From positions 124,001 to 188,000 of the forward strand of contig JACRDF010000052.1 of the NCBI GenBank assembly GCA_016212925.1: 64,000 nt of DNA, written 5' to 3'. The notes beneath the pieces were generated by a model that did no database searches, was not told where the DNA came from, and saw nothing but the letters and a program-made list of their open reading frames with translations. Below are positions 8,755 to 17,066 of this stretch, one piece after another (positions within the stretch are counted from its first letter, which is position 1; every line of letters begins with the position of its first letter). The DNA comes from Desulfomonile tiedjei. GTDB lineage: Bacteria; Desulfobacterota; Desulfomonilia; Desulfomonilales; Desulfomonilaceae. A program made the translations under genes and the position numbers.

Positions 8755-8862
8755 ATCGGGGAGTTTGAGGGGAGACCCTGCGTCCCGATCGACTGGCATT
8801 AAGCGTATCTCGCGCAGACCTCTCGTCTAAAAGGCCACTATGCACAGATAGGAGGATGGATT

Positions 8863-9615
8863 ATGGCATTCGTTTCTGTTTCGGTGGAAAGCAACACTGC
8901 CACCGTTGTTTTGAGCCGTGGAAAGGTTAATGCGCTCATCGAAGAGGTAGTCGATGAATTGCAGGGCTCTTTTCGTGAACTGGCCTCGAATCCGAGCGCA
9001 AAGACCGTGATCCTCACAGGGGCGGGAAAATTCTTTTCGTTCGGTTTTGACATTCCTCACTTCATGGATCACTCAAGGGATCAATTTACCGCATATCTAA
9101 CCAAGTTTACCGAGTTCTATACCGATCTTTTTATGTTCCCCAAGCCCGTGGTTGCCGCGTTGAACGGCCACACCATGGCCGGCGGCTGCATAATCGCCAC
9201 TGCCTGTGATTACAGGATAATGGTCACAGGAAAGGCAAAGATCTCGCTCAACGAAATAACGTTCGGCTCTTCAATCTTTGCCGGCTCTGTGGAAATGCTC
9301 AAGGCATGTGTCGGACAAAGCAAAGCGGAGTCCATCCTCTTGAGCGGTTCCATGTACAGCGCTGAGGAGGCGTTGGGCCTGGGTGTGATTCATCAAATCG
9401 CGTCCGAGCAAAATCTTCTGGAAGATGCCAAGCGAGTCGCCGAGGACTTTGCCGGTCGTGGCGGCCGGGCTTTTCAAAGCCTAAAACATCTTCTGCGAAG
9501 GCCGATCACCGAGACCATGAAAAAGAACGAGAGGGCTTCCATCCTCGAATTTGTAGATATTTGGTATTCTCGCGAAACACGGGAACAGATAGAGACGATA
9601 AAGATACGAGGCTGA
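8863..9615 (+). CDS. Enoyl-CoA hydratase/isomerase family protein (crotonase fold)
   Basis: A 250-residue single-domain crotonase. The oxyanion-hole segments are visible: GAGKFFSFGFDIPHF and the GHTMAGGCIIATACDYRI block. The later NEITFGSSIFAG region is where hydratases carry a catalytic acid. The pattern resembles short-chain enoyl-CoA isomerases or hydratases without a clear second catalytic Glu pair, so delta3-delta2-enoyl-CoA isomerase is an alternative. It would act on an acyl-CoA in the cytoplasm. The AGGAGG site before the ATG is strong. It is followed by an MBL-fold hydrolase after 48 bp, probably in the same transcript. Confidence 0.8.
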   Translation: MAFVSVSVESNTATVVLSRGKVNALIEEVVDELQGSFRELASNPSAKTVILTGAGKFFSFGFDIPHFMDHSRDQFTAYLTKFTEFYTDLFMFPKPVVAALNGHTMAGGCIIATACDYRIMVTGKAKISLNEITFGSSIFAGSVEMLKACVGQSKAESILLSGSMYSAEEALGLGVIHQIASEQNLLEDAKRVAEDFAGRGGRAFQSLKHLLRRPITETMKKNERASILEFVDIWYSRETREQIETIKIRG

Positions 9616-9663
9616 GGTCTTGCCGAAATTCTCGTTTGCTGCGCGTCAATATTCGGAGTAGTC

Positions 9664-10587
9664 ATGTCCGTCACGGAAATCATGAACAGCCTCTTTTTCA
9701 TAGAAAGAGGCTATCTCAACGGGAACCATTTTGTTTACCGATCTGAAGCGCCGGCATTGATCGACACCGCGTACGTCGCGGACTTCGATCGGACGGAGAG
9801 ACTGATTACAGACCTGGGAGTCGATCTCTCCAGTGTCGGCCTGATCGTCAATACTCATTGTCACTGCGACCATATAGGGGGAAACAAGATCATACAGGAA
9901 AGGTCGGGGTGTGATATCGCCCTGCACAGCATCGGAAAACATTTTATTGACACACAGGACGATTGGGCGACCTGGTGGCGATATTACAAACAGGATGCCG
10001 ATTTCTTCAAGTGTACCAGAGGGATTGAGCACGGAGAGACGATTGAGATCGGACCGCACCGGTTCGAGGCAATTTACGCGCCGGGCCATTCTTCGGACGG
10101 AATAGTCCTGTACAGTCGGACGGAAAAGGTTCTGATCTCATCGGATACCCTATGGGAAAACGATATGGCCGTAATCACCGCCAGAGTGGAAGGCAGCCGA
10201 GCTTGCTTCGAGCTTTTTGCATCGCTGCAAAAGTTGGAACAGCTTGAGGTGGAGGTGGTTTATCCAGGGCACGGCAGACCGTTCCGGGACTTCCTTGGCG
10301 CGATTGAGCGAGCCAAAGCGCGGCTCACCAGTTTTATGGGAAATCCGAAGAAGATCGGAAACAATCTGCTCAAGAAGATCATTGTTTACACATTGATGAT
10401 GCGCAAGGGGGTCGACGAGGAATCGTTTTTTCAACGGCTGATGAAGACCTACTGGTTCCCGGAAACCGTTGATCTCTATTTCGCTGGAGATTACCGGGCA
10501 ATGTACGATCAAATAATGAAGGACTTTTTTCACCGGGGAATCGTTAAGATGAGGAACGGCAAGCTCTTTACAACGGTTCGACCGTGA
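9664..10587 (+). CDS. MBL-fold metallo-hydrolase
   Basis: A 307-residue metallo-beta-lactamase-fold protein. The metal motif THCHCDHIGG (HxHxDH) is followed by APGHSSDG with the third ligand His, the SSDTLWEND Asp, and the late YPGHGRPF His. This complete set is typical of glyoxalase II-like or lactonase-like hydrolases with two metals. A C-terminal helical tail of about 80 residues extends past the metallo-hydrolase core. GGAG lies 5 bases before the ATG. The substrate may be a thioester or lactone given the adjacent crotonase gene, but this is inference. Confidence 0.85.
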   Translation: MSVTEIMNSLFFIERGYLNGNHFVYRSEAPALIDTAYVADFDRTERLITDLGVDLSSVGLIVNTHCHCDHIGGNKIIQERSGCDIALHSIGKHFIDTQDDWATWWRYYKQDADFFKCTRGIEHGETIEIGPHRFEAIYAPGHSSDGIVLYSRTEKVLISSDTLWENDMAVITARVEGSRACFELFASLQKLEQLEVEVVYPGHGRPFRDFLGAIERAKARLTSFMGNPKKIGNNLLKKIIVYTLMMRKGVDEESFFQRLMKTYWFPETVDLYFAGDYRAMYDQIMKDFFHRGIVKMRNGKLFTTVRP

Positions 10588-10647
10588 GCGACCTCCCGGT
10601 TTTCGGAGAGACGGAGGAGGCCACTTCGTATGAAGGCGTTTCGGTCC

Positions 10648-10784
10648 CTCGTTCCCAGGCTCCAGCCTGGGAACGCGTACTGGGAGGCTCCGCCTCCGCT
10701 AAGAGGCTCTGAAGTAAATACCCCAAGATGTCTGGGCTGGAGCCCTAGACGACAGACATTCCCAGGCTGGAGCCTGGGAACGAG
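10648..10784. repeat. Nested palindromic repeat of the TTCCCAGGCT...AGCCTGGGAA type
   Basis: Two copies of a 26-bp hairpin (10650-10675 and 10757-10782) are inverted around a middle containing smaller stems, so the whole unit is bounded by CTCGTTCCCAGGCT and its complement. It lies between the MBL-fold gene and a convergent lepB. It is non-coding and looks like a REP/MITE-type unit. Confidence 0.75.
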
Positions 10785-10822
10785 AGCGTATGGCATTCGT
10801 GGCAGAAAAGTCGCCTAATTCC

Positions 10823-10860
10823 AACATGAAAGGGCACGGCATGCCGTGCCCTTTCATGTT
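10823..10860. terminator. 38-bp perfect palindrome, likely bidirectional terminator
   Basis: Bases 10823-10860 form an exact palindrome centred on GGCATGCC with AAAGGG / CCCTTT in the arms, located between two convergent genes. The arms end in AACATGAAA / TTTCATGTT rather than a pure T tract, so termination is probable but not certain. Confidence 0.6.
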
Positions 10861-10883
10861 TAGAAACCATATGATCGCGGGTT

Positions 10884-11546
10884 TTACCGAATTACGTTGA
10901 ATAGCCGCCCCCATCGAATAGATGAGAGGTCTTGGGCGGAATAATAGATCAAGAATGCCTCACCCTTAACGTCATCGAGGGGAACGAATCCCCAGAACCG
11001 GCTGTCGTGGCTATAGTCCCTGTTGTCGCCCATCACGAAAAGGTGGCCGTCCGGAACTCTGAATTGGTGAAGATTATCTCGGGGGGTCCTTTCACCAGGC
11101 AACACGTTGCTATCGCGAAAATGAGCGTGGGTCTCGGGTGTCTCCTTGCCGTTGATGATGACTTTCTTATTTTTGATTTCTACGGCATCCCCTCCAACGG
11201 CCACAACCCTCTTGATGAAGTCTTTGGTACGGTCCTCGGGATACACAAAGACGATGACATCGCCTCGCTTCGGCTGGGAGATCTGGGGCCATCGAGCCTT
11301 GGTAAACGGGATACGAATTCCGTAGTTCAGCTTCCAGACGAGAATGTGATCGCCGATAAGCAGGGTAGGCTCCATCGAGCCTGATGGTATTTTGAATGCC
11401 TGAACAAACAGGGCTCTGATCAAAATCGCGAGAATGATCGCTACCACAAAAGCTTCAGAATACTCCTGAAAGATATTGCGCTGCGATTTCTCCTGTGTGG
11501 GTGCAGGCTCGGGTTTTGCCTTCTTCACTGATCTTTCTCTGCTCAT
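10884..11546 (-). CDS. lepB: Signal peptidase I
   Basis: A 220-residue type I signal peptidase. One N-terminal membrane segment (about residues 32-50) anchors the periplasmic catalytic domain. The catalytic Ser57 lies in IPSGSMEPTL and the general base Lys112 in FIKRVVAVGGD. The late box GDNRDYSHDSRFWG is also present. It removes signal peptides from exported proteins at the outer face of the inner membrane. The length and single anchor match the short bacterial form rather than the two-anchor E. coli type. The gene stands alone between a convergent palindrome and the IS1-like insertion, whose left end is 93 bp upstream of the start and may separate lepB from its original promoter region. Confidence 0.93.
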   Translation of the reverse strand: MSRERSVKKAKPEPAPTQEKSQRNIFQEYSEAFVVAIILAILIRALFVQAFKIPSGSMEPTLLIGDHILVWKLNYGIRIPFTKARWPQISQPKRGDVIVFVYPEDRTKDFIKRVVAVGGDAVEIKNKKVIINGKETPETHAHFRDSNVLPGERTPRDNLHQFRVPDGHLFVMGDNRDYSHDSRFWGFVPLDDVKGEAFLIYYSAQDLSSIRWGRLFNVIR

Positions 11547-11661
11547 CCGCTCCGGTGTGCGCTCCTTGTGCGCGGACTAATAGCGCGAACAGCCTTTATA
11601 AAACATGACAGCAATGAAGTAAAGCGAGTTGTTGCGTTGGTAGTGTCCTAGTTTGAAATTC

Positions 11662-12495
11662 TCAATCTGCAAGTTGTGCGATTTCTTCCAGGGTCCAAAC
11701 ATGGCTGGTGACCTTAGCCTCCATCGCTGGTGTCACGCGTAGCGTCTTATGAATCCGTCCAAAGTTGTAATACATAAAGTGCAGAGCTACCGCGTGCATT
11801 AGATTCTCAACCTTCTTGCTGAAAGCGTTTGTCAGTCTCGTGAATCGTCTCATGGACATGCGCATCGTCAAATTCTGTCTCTCCACGTAGCTCGTTGAAA
11901 TATGAGAGTCATGGGGCTTGCCCGTGATCGGGGTGCGCTCTGCCCTGATACACTTAGCTTGGCTATATCTTCTTTCCCCTTCCAGATCTTCGCCGTAGAT
12001 CTTCACGAGCATGGCGTAATCAATGTCGGCGCCGAATGCGCCTTCCACTGCATTCAAATAAGCTCTATGGCCATCAGTGCTTAATTGTACGCGGTGGGTA
12101 AGCCGAGAGGCTACATCCTGCATGAAAAACTCAGCGGCTTCACCGTCACGGGGGCCGACCAGAAAAGAAAGAACCAGCTTCGTATCCGCATCAATGGCCG
12201 TCCAAGTCCATACATCCCCGTATCCAAACTGACCCTTCTTGTCTTCGGGTACGTTCTTTTCTTTGGCGTAGCAGAATGACCAAATTTCATCACACTGCAC
12301 GCGCTTACAAGAAAGACCACGCAGCGCCTTGTCCTGATATTCCGCGCAGACCCTGCCTACATCCACAAGCAGCTTTACGACTGTATCTTTTGAGACCCCG
12401 GTCAATCTAGCAGTTGCCCTGATGCTGTTGCCCTCAACAAGACAACCCAGAATCGCCGCCCTTTTTTGTATGTCTAGTCTATTCATAATAGCCAT
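11662..12495 (-). CDS. IS1-family-like DDE transposase
   Basis: About 278 residues. The N-terminus has a helix-turn-helix (IRATARLTGVSKDTVVKLL). The catalytic acids appear in VQCDEIWSF (Asp), LSTDGHRAYL (Asp) and SYVERQNLTMRMSMRR (Glu), the last resembling the ERHNLNLR box of IS1 InsB. The single long frame contrasts with the two-frame, frameshifted IS1 of enterics and matches the one-frame IS1 subgroup. I chose the ATG at 12495; ATG 12486 and a TTG at 12522 are alternatives. It lies 4 bp inside the left terminal repeat and appears intact. Confidence 0.85.
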   Translation of the reverse strand: MAIMNRLDIQKRAAILGCLVEGNSIRATARLTGVSKDTVVKLLVDVGRVCAEYQDKALRGLSCKRVQCDEIWSFCYAKEKNVPEDKKGQFGYGDVWTWTAIDADTKLVLSFLVGPRDGEAAEFFMQDVASRLTHRVQLSTDGHRAYLNAVEGAFGADIDYAMLVKIYGEDLEGERRYSQAKCIRAERTPITGKPHDSHISTSYVERQNLTMRMSMRRFTRLTNAFSKKVENLMHAVALHFMYYNFGRIHKTLRVTPAMEAKVTSHVWTLEEIAQLAD

Positions 12496-12529
12496 TATGC
12501 TTGAGCGGTTAAGTAATGTCAAGAAAAAA

Positions 12530-12557
12530 ATAGCCGGGTAGTAAGAAACCCGGCTAT
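12530..12557 (-). terminator. Rho-independent terminator of the cargo genes
   Basis: ATAGCCGGGT (12530-12539) pairs with ACCCGGCTAT (12548-12557). On the minus strand the stem is followed by seven T residues. It sits just after the last cargo gene and before the transposase, so cargo and transposase are separately transcribed or attenuated. Confidence 0.8.
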
Positions 12558-12562
12558 TTCCT

Positions 12563-12736
12563 TTATTCAGCTTGCTTTCGGAGTAGCGGCAGTTCGTTTT
12601 TTATTGGCAGCTTGTCCCCTGCGATTAGGTCTTCGACCATTCGGCTCCACGGTTTTTGGGGGGGCCGATATGCGTTCTCCTCTCTGAGCTGCAACAGCCG
12701 CCGCAGGTCTTCCATCATTTCCTGGCTTGTTTGCAT
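12563..12736 (-). CDS. Small 57-residue protein overlapping the end of the SDH-type protease gene
   Basis: The ATG at 12736 is preceded by a strong TGGAGGAA ribosome site 7 bases upstream. The product (MQTSQEMMEDLRRLLQLREE..., ending LPLLRKQAE) is charged and helical with a Leu-rich amphipathic start. Almost the whole gene lies in another frame inside the low-complexity tail of the protease gene, and the two stops are 4 bases apart. The strong ribosome site argues that this frame is translated. The function is unknown; it may be a partner of the cargo protease. I do not recognise a family. Confidence 0.45.
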   Translation of the reverse strand: MQTSQEMMEDLRRLLQLREENAYRPPQKPWSRMVEDLIAGDKLPIKNELPLLRKQAE

Positions 12737-13715
12737 GTTGTTCCTCCAGTGGTTGTGTTCCTTGAATTTCGTCGGATAAAAAGAATATTTGAGGAGTTTT
12801 CGCTCCTTCAATGGGGTTTATTACTGCGTTTCCCACAATAACCGCCAATTCAGCGGCAGGTCCTTCCGCAAAACTTACTCGGTTAAAGATGTTTTGAGCT
12901 TCATAGCCATCAATGACAAATCCATGTGAGACATAACCCGATATCAAGCGGTCCAACCCCTTTTCTTTTAAGTTATGACTTACTTGATCAAGCATTCTTC
13001 CGTATTGATTGGCAATATTTAGAGCACGTCCGACCTCACCCACAAATTCGGGATTGATCTGAGCGCAGATTGGGGCCACTAGGCCTGTAGTAAGATCAGC
13101 GGCTATTTTTCCAGCAGTCTGTACAGTGATCCGGCCTTCGCTTCCGTATATCAAGTTCACAAAAAATCGGTCAAAGGCGGTAGAGGCTTGTTGGGTTATG
13201 GTATTAAGGGCAGAATTTATAGCCCATCCAGATGTTTGCCCTCCAAGTTCGTCTTTCTTAAGAATTTGAACATCTAGTGGACCCAATTCGCCGTATGGCG
13301 AAAAAATAAGTTCATGGGCACCTATGGCCACGAGAGTCCCAGCACTTTTGCACAAACCAGCCACGAAGCATTGGAACTTGCCGTAATTACACTGTAGGCA
13401 CTTAGCTATTAAATAGGCAGCATCAGGATCGCCGCCAGTTGTTGCCATAATCAACAACACCTGTTGCCGTCTATTTCGACCTAAAACAGTATCAACGAAT
13501 TGCTTTATGAAACTACGTTCGAGAGGGCCATTGTAAAACAAAACATCCGCCCCGGTCTCTTGGGCTACCCGGTTAGCTGTTTCCTTAAGAAAGTCTCTTT
13601 TGTTGGCCTTGCCTGCCGCGGGCATACTGCAAGCCGGAGAAGACATGACTGAGTCCAGCCCTAACGCAGCCTCCAGATTTTCGATTACGGGTTTGATTTC
13701 TTCTTTTTTTCCCAT
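12567..13715 (-). CDS. SDH-type Clp-fold serine protease, transposon cargo
   Basis: A 382-residue protein of the serine dehydrogenase proteinase type (SppA/ClpP-like fold). It contains ADVLFYNGPLERSFIKQFVD, the glycine loop MATTGGDPDAAYLIAKCLQ, and AGLCKSAGTLVAIGAHEL with the probable catalytic Ser, followed by SPYGELGPLDVQ. There is no signal peptide, so it is cytoplasmic unless peripherally attached. The last 60 residues are basic and low in complexity (PNGRRPNRRGQAANKKR) and overlap the small downstream gene. The start overlaps the upstream 89-residue gene by 31 bp, so the two are coupled. It lies wholly inside the IS1-like element. The function of such cargo is unknown; defence or element maintenance is conceivable. 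Confidence 0.75.
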   Translation of the reverse strand: MGKKEEIKPVIENLEAALGLDSVMSSPACSMPAAGKANKRDFLKETANRVAQETGADVLFYNGPLERSFIKQFVDTVLGRNRRQQVLLIMATTGGDPDAAYLIAKCLQCNYGKFQCFVAGLCKSAGTLVAIGAHELIFSPYGELGPLDVQILKKDELGGQTSGWAINSALNTITQQASTAFDRFFVNLIYGSEGRITVQTAGKIAADLTTGLVAPICAQINPEFVGEVGRALNIANQYGRMLDQVSHNLKEKGLDRLISGYVSHGFVIDGYEAQNIFNRVSFAEGPAAELAVIVGNAVINPIEGAKTPQIFFLSDEIQGTQPLEEQHANKPGNDGRPAAAVAAQRGERISAPPKTVEPNGRRPNRRGQAANKKRTAATPKAS

Positions 13716-13954
13716 CTCGCGTACGCTGCTTTCTTAGCGATTTTTGATCTCTGTTCAGCCGTGAGCCTTTGTGCCCGTACCAAGCCGCCTTTTAATCCGC
13801 CCAACCTCCCTAAAGCTACAGCGTTCGGATTCTTTTCCTCTTTTTGCGGTTCTATTTCCAGGAGAGCATCCTCGATAGTAGCTTCCTCAACGATACGCGC
13901 GGCCAGGAGATTCAAGTCGCGCGGCTTCTTTTTCTTGCTTGACCGCTTATCCAT
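13685..13954 (-). CDS. Small basic protein with a G-R-L-G-G-L-K-G-G motif, transposon cargo
   Basis: An 89-residue protein: a Lys-rich start (SSKKKKPRDL), an acidic middle (EDALLEIEPQKEEK) and a conserved-looking C-terminal block NAVALGRLGGLKGGLVRA followed by LTAEQRSKIAKKAAYARW. I recall the last block as recurrent in small proteins on mobile DNA, often as an antitoxin-like or nucleic-acid-binding module, but I cannot name a function. It is the first cargo gene of the element and overlaps the protease gene by 31 bp, so it may be the regulatory or targeting partner of the protease. Confidence 0.65.
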   Translation of the reverse strand: MDKRSSKKKKPRDLNLLAARIVEEATIEDALLEIEPQKEEKNPNAVALGRLGGLKGGLVRAQRLTAEQRSKIAKKAAYARWEKKKKSNP

Positions 13955-14043
13955 ACCCCTGATTATGTCATGACGAGAAGAAAAATACTACTATTAATCG
14001 GATTCCTTCGGAGAGTCAAACACTTTCAAATTAGGACACTACC

Positions 14044-14415
14044 GTTGCGTTGGGTCGTTCGGCAGTGGATTTTGGCGCAGACGAAGCACAAGGTAATGCG
14101 TCGCATTACTCCCGCGCCCCAACTGCATGGGCCGATCCCAATCTGACCGGGGGGGACTGAACAGAGACCCTGGTTCCGCGAGCGAGCTTTCAAGAACGAG
14201 AAAATGAAACCGGCGGGTAGGATGACGAGCATCCTAACCCCCCGGTTTGCCGGTTTGAAGGCCCCTCCCTCCCCCGAGGTTGAGGCCGGGTCCTTCCCTA
14301 CCACCAGAGTCATTCATAGTCAAGTCAGTTCTGGGGTTTATTGATGTAAGTTTTTGCAGCGTATTGAAGTTGAGGGAAATGCCGCGCGAAACCGGATTCA
14401 AGTCTCCGGTCGGTT
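14044..14415. other. Spacer between the IS1-like element and the Liv operon
   Basis: No convincing gene. A 95-codon open frame on the minus strand crosses the transposon end, so it is an artefact of the insertion. No terminator is evident after livF. Confidence 0.5.
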
Positions 14416-15132
14416 TTAGTTCGTGATGCTTTCCCCCAGATAAGCCTGTTTCACCCTCGGGTCGGCCAGCAATTCCTCGCCGGTGCCCTCCAGGATAATC
14501 CTGCCGGTCTCCAGCAATAGCGCATAGTCCGCGATCTTGAGAGCAGCGTTGGCGTTCTGCTCGATGAGAAGGACCGTGATACCTTCTTCGCGGATTTTTT
14601 GGACCACTTTAAACACCTCGGCCACTACGAGAGGAGCGAGCCCTAACGAAGGCTCATCCATCATCAGCAACCTGGGCCTGGACATCAAGGCACGTCCTAT
14701 GGCCAGCATCTGCTGCTCGCCGCCGGAAAGGGTGCCGCCAAGCTGGTCCGCTCGGGCTTCAATGATCGGGAAGGTGGAAAATACCATTCCCATAGTCCGA
14801 GCTATATCGTTTTTGTCATGGTTATTGTACGCCCCCATGAGGAGGTTTTCTCGGACCGTGAGATTTGCAAATATCTTCCTGCCTTCCGGGACGTGCACCA
14901 GGCCCAATCTTTGGATTTCATGTGGGGGGATTCCGCGGATGGTCCTTCCCTCAAAGAGGATCGTACCGGATGCAATCGGAATCATCCCGGAAATAGCCCT
15001 CACGGTGGTGCTCTTGCCCGCGCCGTTGGCTCCCAGGAGCGTCACTATCCGGTTTTCCTTTACGTCCAGAGAAATGCCTCTCAAAGCCTGAATTCCATCG
15101 TATCTGACGCAAAGGTCTTCTATTTGGAGCAT
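14416..15132 (-). CDS. livF: Branched-chain amino acid ABC transporter ATP-binding protein LivF
   Basis: An ABC ATPase of about 238 residues: Walker A GANGAGKST, signature LSGGEQQMLAIGRAL, Walker B RLLMMDEPSLGLAP and the switch His replaced by Gln in LLIEQNANAAL, as usual for LivF. The sequence HVPEGRKIFANLTVRENLLMG is the typical LivF Q-loop neighbourhood. It energises uptake of leucine-type amino acids or related compounds together with LivG, LivH and LivM. The ATG at 15132 is 11 bp after the livG stop. It is the last gene of the six-gene operon. Confidence 0.93.
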   Translation of the reverse strand: MLQIEDLCVRYDGIQALRGISLDVKENRIVTLLGANGAGKSTTVRAISGMIPIASGTILFEGRTIRGIPPHEIQRLGLVHVPEGRKIFANLTVRENLLMGAYNNHDKNDIARTMGMVFSTFPIIEARADQLGGTLSGGEQQMLAIGRALMSRPRLLMMDEPSLGLAPLVVAEVFKVVQKIREEGITVLLIEQNANAALKIADYALLLETGRIILEGTGEELLADPRVKQAYLGESITN

Positions 15133-15143
15133 CGATCTCAATT

Positions 15144-15917
15144 CTATTCTTCACCGGTTCCGAGATATGCTTTAATGACTTTCTCGTCTCGCTGGATCTC
15201 TTTCGGGGTCCCCCATGCAATCGGGATCCCGTGGTCGATTACTCTTATTTTATGGCAAACGCCCATTACGAAGCTCATGTCGTGCTCGATCAAACCTATC
15301 GTGAGGTTAAGGTCCGTGTGCAGTTTTGTCAAAAGTCGGCTGAAATCCTGTGTCTCAATGGGGTTCATTCCGGCAACAGGTTCGTCCAGCAGAAGCAGCA
15401 CGGGGTCCAGGGCCAGGGCCCTTGCAATTTCCAGCTTCCTCTGGCTTCCGTAAGGAAGGGATGAAGCTTTTTCGTTTCTCATTTGAGTCAGCCCCATTAT
15501 TTCAAGCAACTCCTCGGCCCTTGCCAGCACGCGATGCTCGTCGCCGGCAAAGCGGCCCAGCCCGATGACCGCTTCCAAGAAGGAGTAGTTAATCCACGAA
15601 TGACACGCGACCATCACGTTTTCTCGCACTGTGAGGTCACTGTAAAGACGTATGTTCTGGAAGGTCCTGGCAATTCCGGCTCGAGCCACTCGATGGGCCT
15701 TCCACCCGGTTATATCAGTGCCCTGGAATGTGACCTTCCCTGTGGTGGGCCTTATCCTGCCGGTTATCGCATTGAAGGCCGTGGTCTTGCCGGCTCCGTT
15801 GGGGCCTATGAGGCCGATTATTTCGCCCCGGCCTATGTCCAGGTCAAGATTGTTCAGCGCGGCGAGGCCGCCGAATAAAACTGAGAGTTCCGCGATACGG
15901 AAAAGCGGCTCAGTCAT
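15144..15917 (-). CDS. livG: Branched-chain amino acid ABC transporter ATP-binding protein LivG
   Basis: A 257-residue ABC ATPase: Walker A GPNGAGKTT, signature LPYGSQRKLEIARAL (the LivG variant, without the canonical LSGGQ), Walker B LLLLDEPVAGMNP and switch His in GLIEHDMSFVMG. The long insertion between Walker A and the signature (ARAGIARTFQNIRLYSDLTV) is the LivG hallmark. Its ATG overlaps the livM stop by 4 bp, so translation is coupled. It pairs with LivF as the cytoplasmic ATPase heterodimer. Confidence 0.93.
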   Translation of the reverse strand: MTEPLFRIAELSVLFGGLAALNNLDLDIGRGEIIGLIGPNGAGKTTAFNAITGRIRPTTGKVTFQGTDITGWKAHRVARAGIARTFQNIRLYSDLTVRENVMVACHSWINYSFLEAVIGLGRFAGDEHRVLARAEELLEIMGLTQMRNEKASSLPYGSQRKLEIARALALDPVLLLLDEPVAGMNPIETQDFSRLLTKLHTDLNLTIGLIEHDMSFVMGVCHKIRVIDHGIPIAWGTPKEIQRDEKVIKAYLGTGEE

Positions 15918-16996
15918 CCGTCATCCCTCGCAGATCTGCAACGTTCCCGAATCCAGTCAAACAGCTTTTGCCAGGAGAACTCTTTTCTCCCCATCAGCCC
16001 GCTTCGTGCGAAGAGCATGACCAAAATCAGCAGGAAAGAAAATATAACCATCCGCATCCCGGGGATGCCCTCGTACTGAAAGCCGAACAATGTTGCCGGT
16101 TCCTCGAAGATCCTGAGAAGCTCTCCTCCCCACGTGACCAGCACCGCCGCAATGACCGCGCCTGTGGTACTTCCCAGGCCGCCTATCACAATGATTATCA
16201 GCAGGTTGAATGTCAGGATAAACGTGAAAAGGGAAGGCGAGATCGTAGTTATGAGGTGGGCCAGCAATCCTCCGGCCACACCTTCAAAAAACGCGCTGAA
16301 AGTAAAAGCCAGGGTCTTGATCCAAAAGGCATTGATGCCCATAGCCTCGGCAGCGGCCTCGTCTTCTCTTACGGCTTTCATAGCCCTCCCGTAAGAAGAA
16401 TTCACCAGGCGTACGACGCAGAAGACAGTGACCAGGCAGACGCCCCAGCTCCACCAGATGTTCGTATGAGGCGTCAGCCCCTTTAGCCCAAGCGGTCCGT
16501 TAGTGATTGGAACCAGATTGTTGGCCACCACTTGAATCACTTCCCCGAACCCAAGGGTCACGATGGCAAGATAGTCTCCCCGAACCCGAAAGACCGGAAC
16601 CGCCATGAGCAACGCGGCAAAAGCGGTGACAAGGCCTGCTATGAGCAGTGAAACCGGAAAGGAAATGCAGATGTCGGACAACGGCCAGATTATGGGCTCG
16701 ATTATGAAAGAGCGGGCTTTCTCTTCCGGAGAAAGAGTCAGTAGAGCGCTGGTATAGGCCCCCACTGCCAGGAAAGCGTTGGGTTCCAGCGAGAACTGCC
16801 CGGTGATGCCGTTGATGAGGTTGTAACTAACCGCGACGATTATGAATATGGCTATGTTGTTGAGGATGCGGACCGAATACTGAGTGAAGTGATTGTCCGC
16901 GTACCAGATGAACCCCAAGAGGATCGCGACTGCTGCTCCGGTAAGAATTCGATCACGTGCCATTTTTGTCCGGAAAGGCTCCAGGTTCATATCCAA
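15914..16996 (-). CDS. livM: Branched-chain amino acid ABC transporter permease LivM
   Basis: A 360-residue inner-membrane permease with roughly ten hydrophobic segments. Family landmarks are SLEPNAFLAVGAYTSALL, FRVRGDYLAIVTLGFGEVI and AMGINAFWIKTLAFTFSAFF, followed by GGLGSTTGAVIAAV. It forms the translocation path with LivH. The N-terminus (MDMNLEPFRTKMARD) is short and polar; an internal ATG three codons in is also possible. It lies 70 bp after livH. Confidence 0.92.
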   Translation of the reverse strand: MDMNLEPFRTKMARDRILTGAAVAILLGFIWYADNHFTQYSVRILNNIAIFIIVAVSYNLINGITGQFSLEPNAFLAVGAYTSALLTLSPEEKARSFIIEPIIWPLSDICISFPVSLLIAGLVTAFAALLMAVPVFRVRGDYLAIVTLGFGEVIQVVANNLVPITNGPLGLKGLTPHTNIWWSWGVCLVTVFCVVRLVNSSYGRAMKAVREDEAAAEAMGINAFWIKTLAFTFSAFFEGVAGGLLAHLITTISPSLFTFILTFNLLIIIVIGGLGSTTGAVIAAVLVTWGGELLRIFEEPATLFGFQYEGIPGMRMVIFSFLLILVMLFARSGLMGRKEFSWQKLFDWIRERCRSARDDG

Positions 16997-17066
16997 AATA
17001 CGATGTGCCTACAAACAGGAAATCTACGAGGGCGCTTCTTGTGTAACCGCGGGCGCCCCGCGACCG

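Larger units (their letters stand above)
11639..14043. mobile_element. IS1-like transposable element with cargo genes
   Basis: The ends are inverted repeats of about 20 bp (GGTAGTGTCCTAGTTTGAAA at 11639-11658; the complement at 14024-14043 differs at one position). They are flanked by a direct duplication GTTGCGTT at 11631-11638 and 14044-14051 (9 bp if the next G is included). The 2.4-kb body contains a transposase and, upstream of it on the same strand, three cargo genes (89 aa, SDH-type serine protease, 57 aa) closed by a terminator. IS1-family elements are normally under 1 kb, so this is a passenger-carrying form. Intact ends and target duplication suggest a fairly recent, complete insertion between lepB and the Liv operon. 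Confidence 0.85.

Noticed and set aside
14026-14313. 95-codon open frame across the right end of the IS1-like element
   Set aside because: It spans the transposon terminal repeat and target duplication, so it is created by the insertion.
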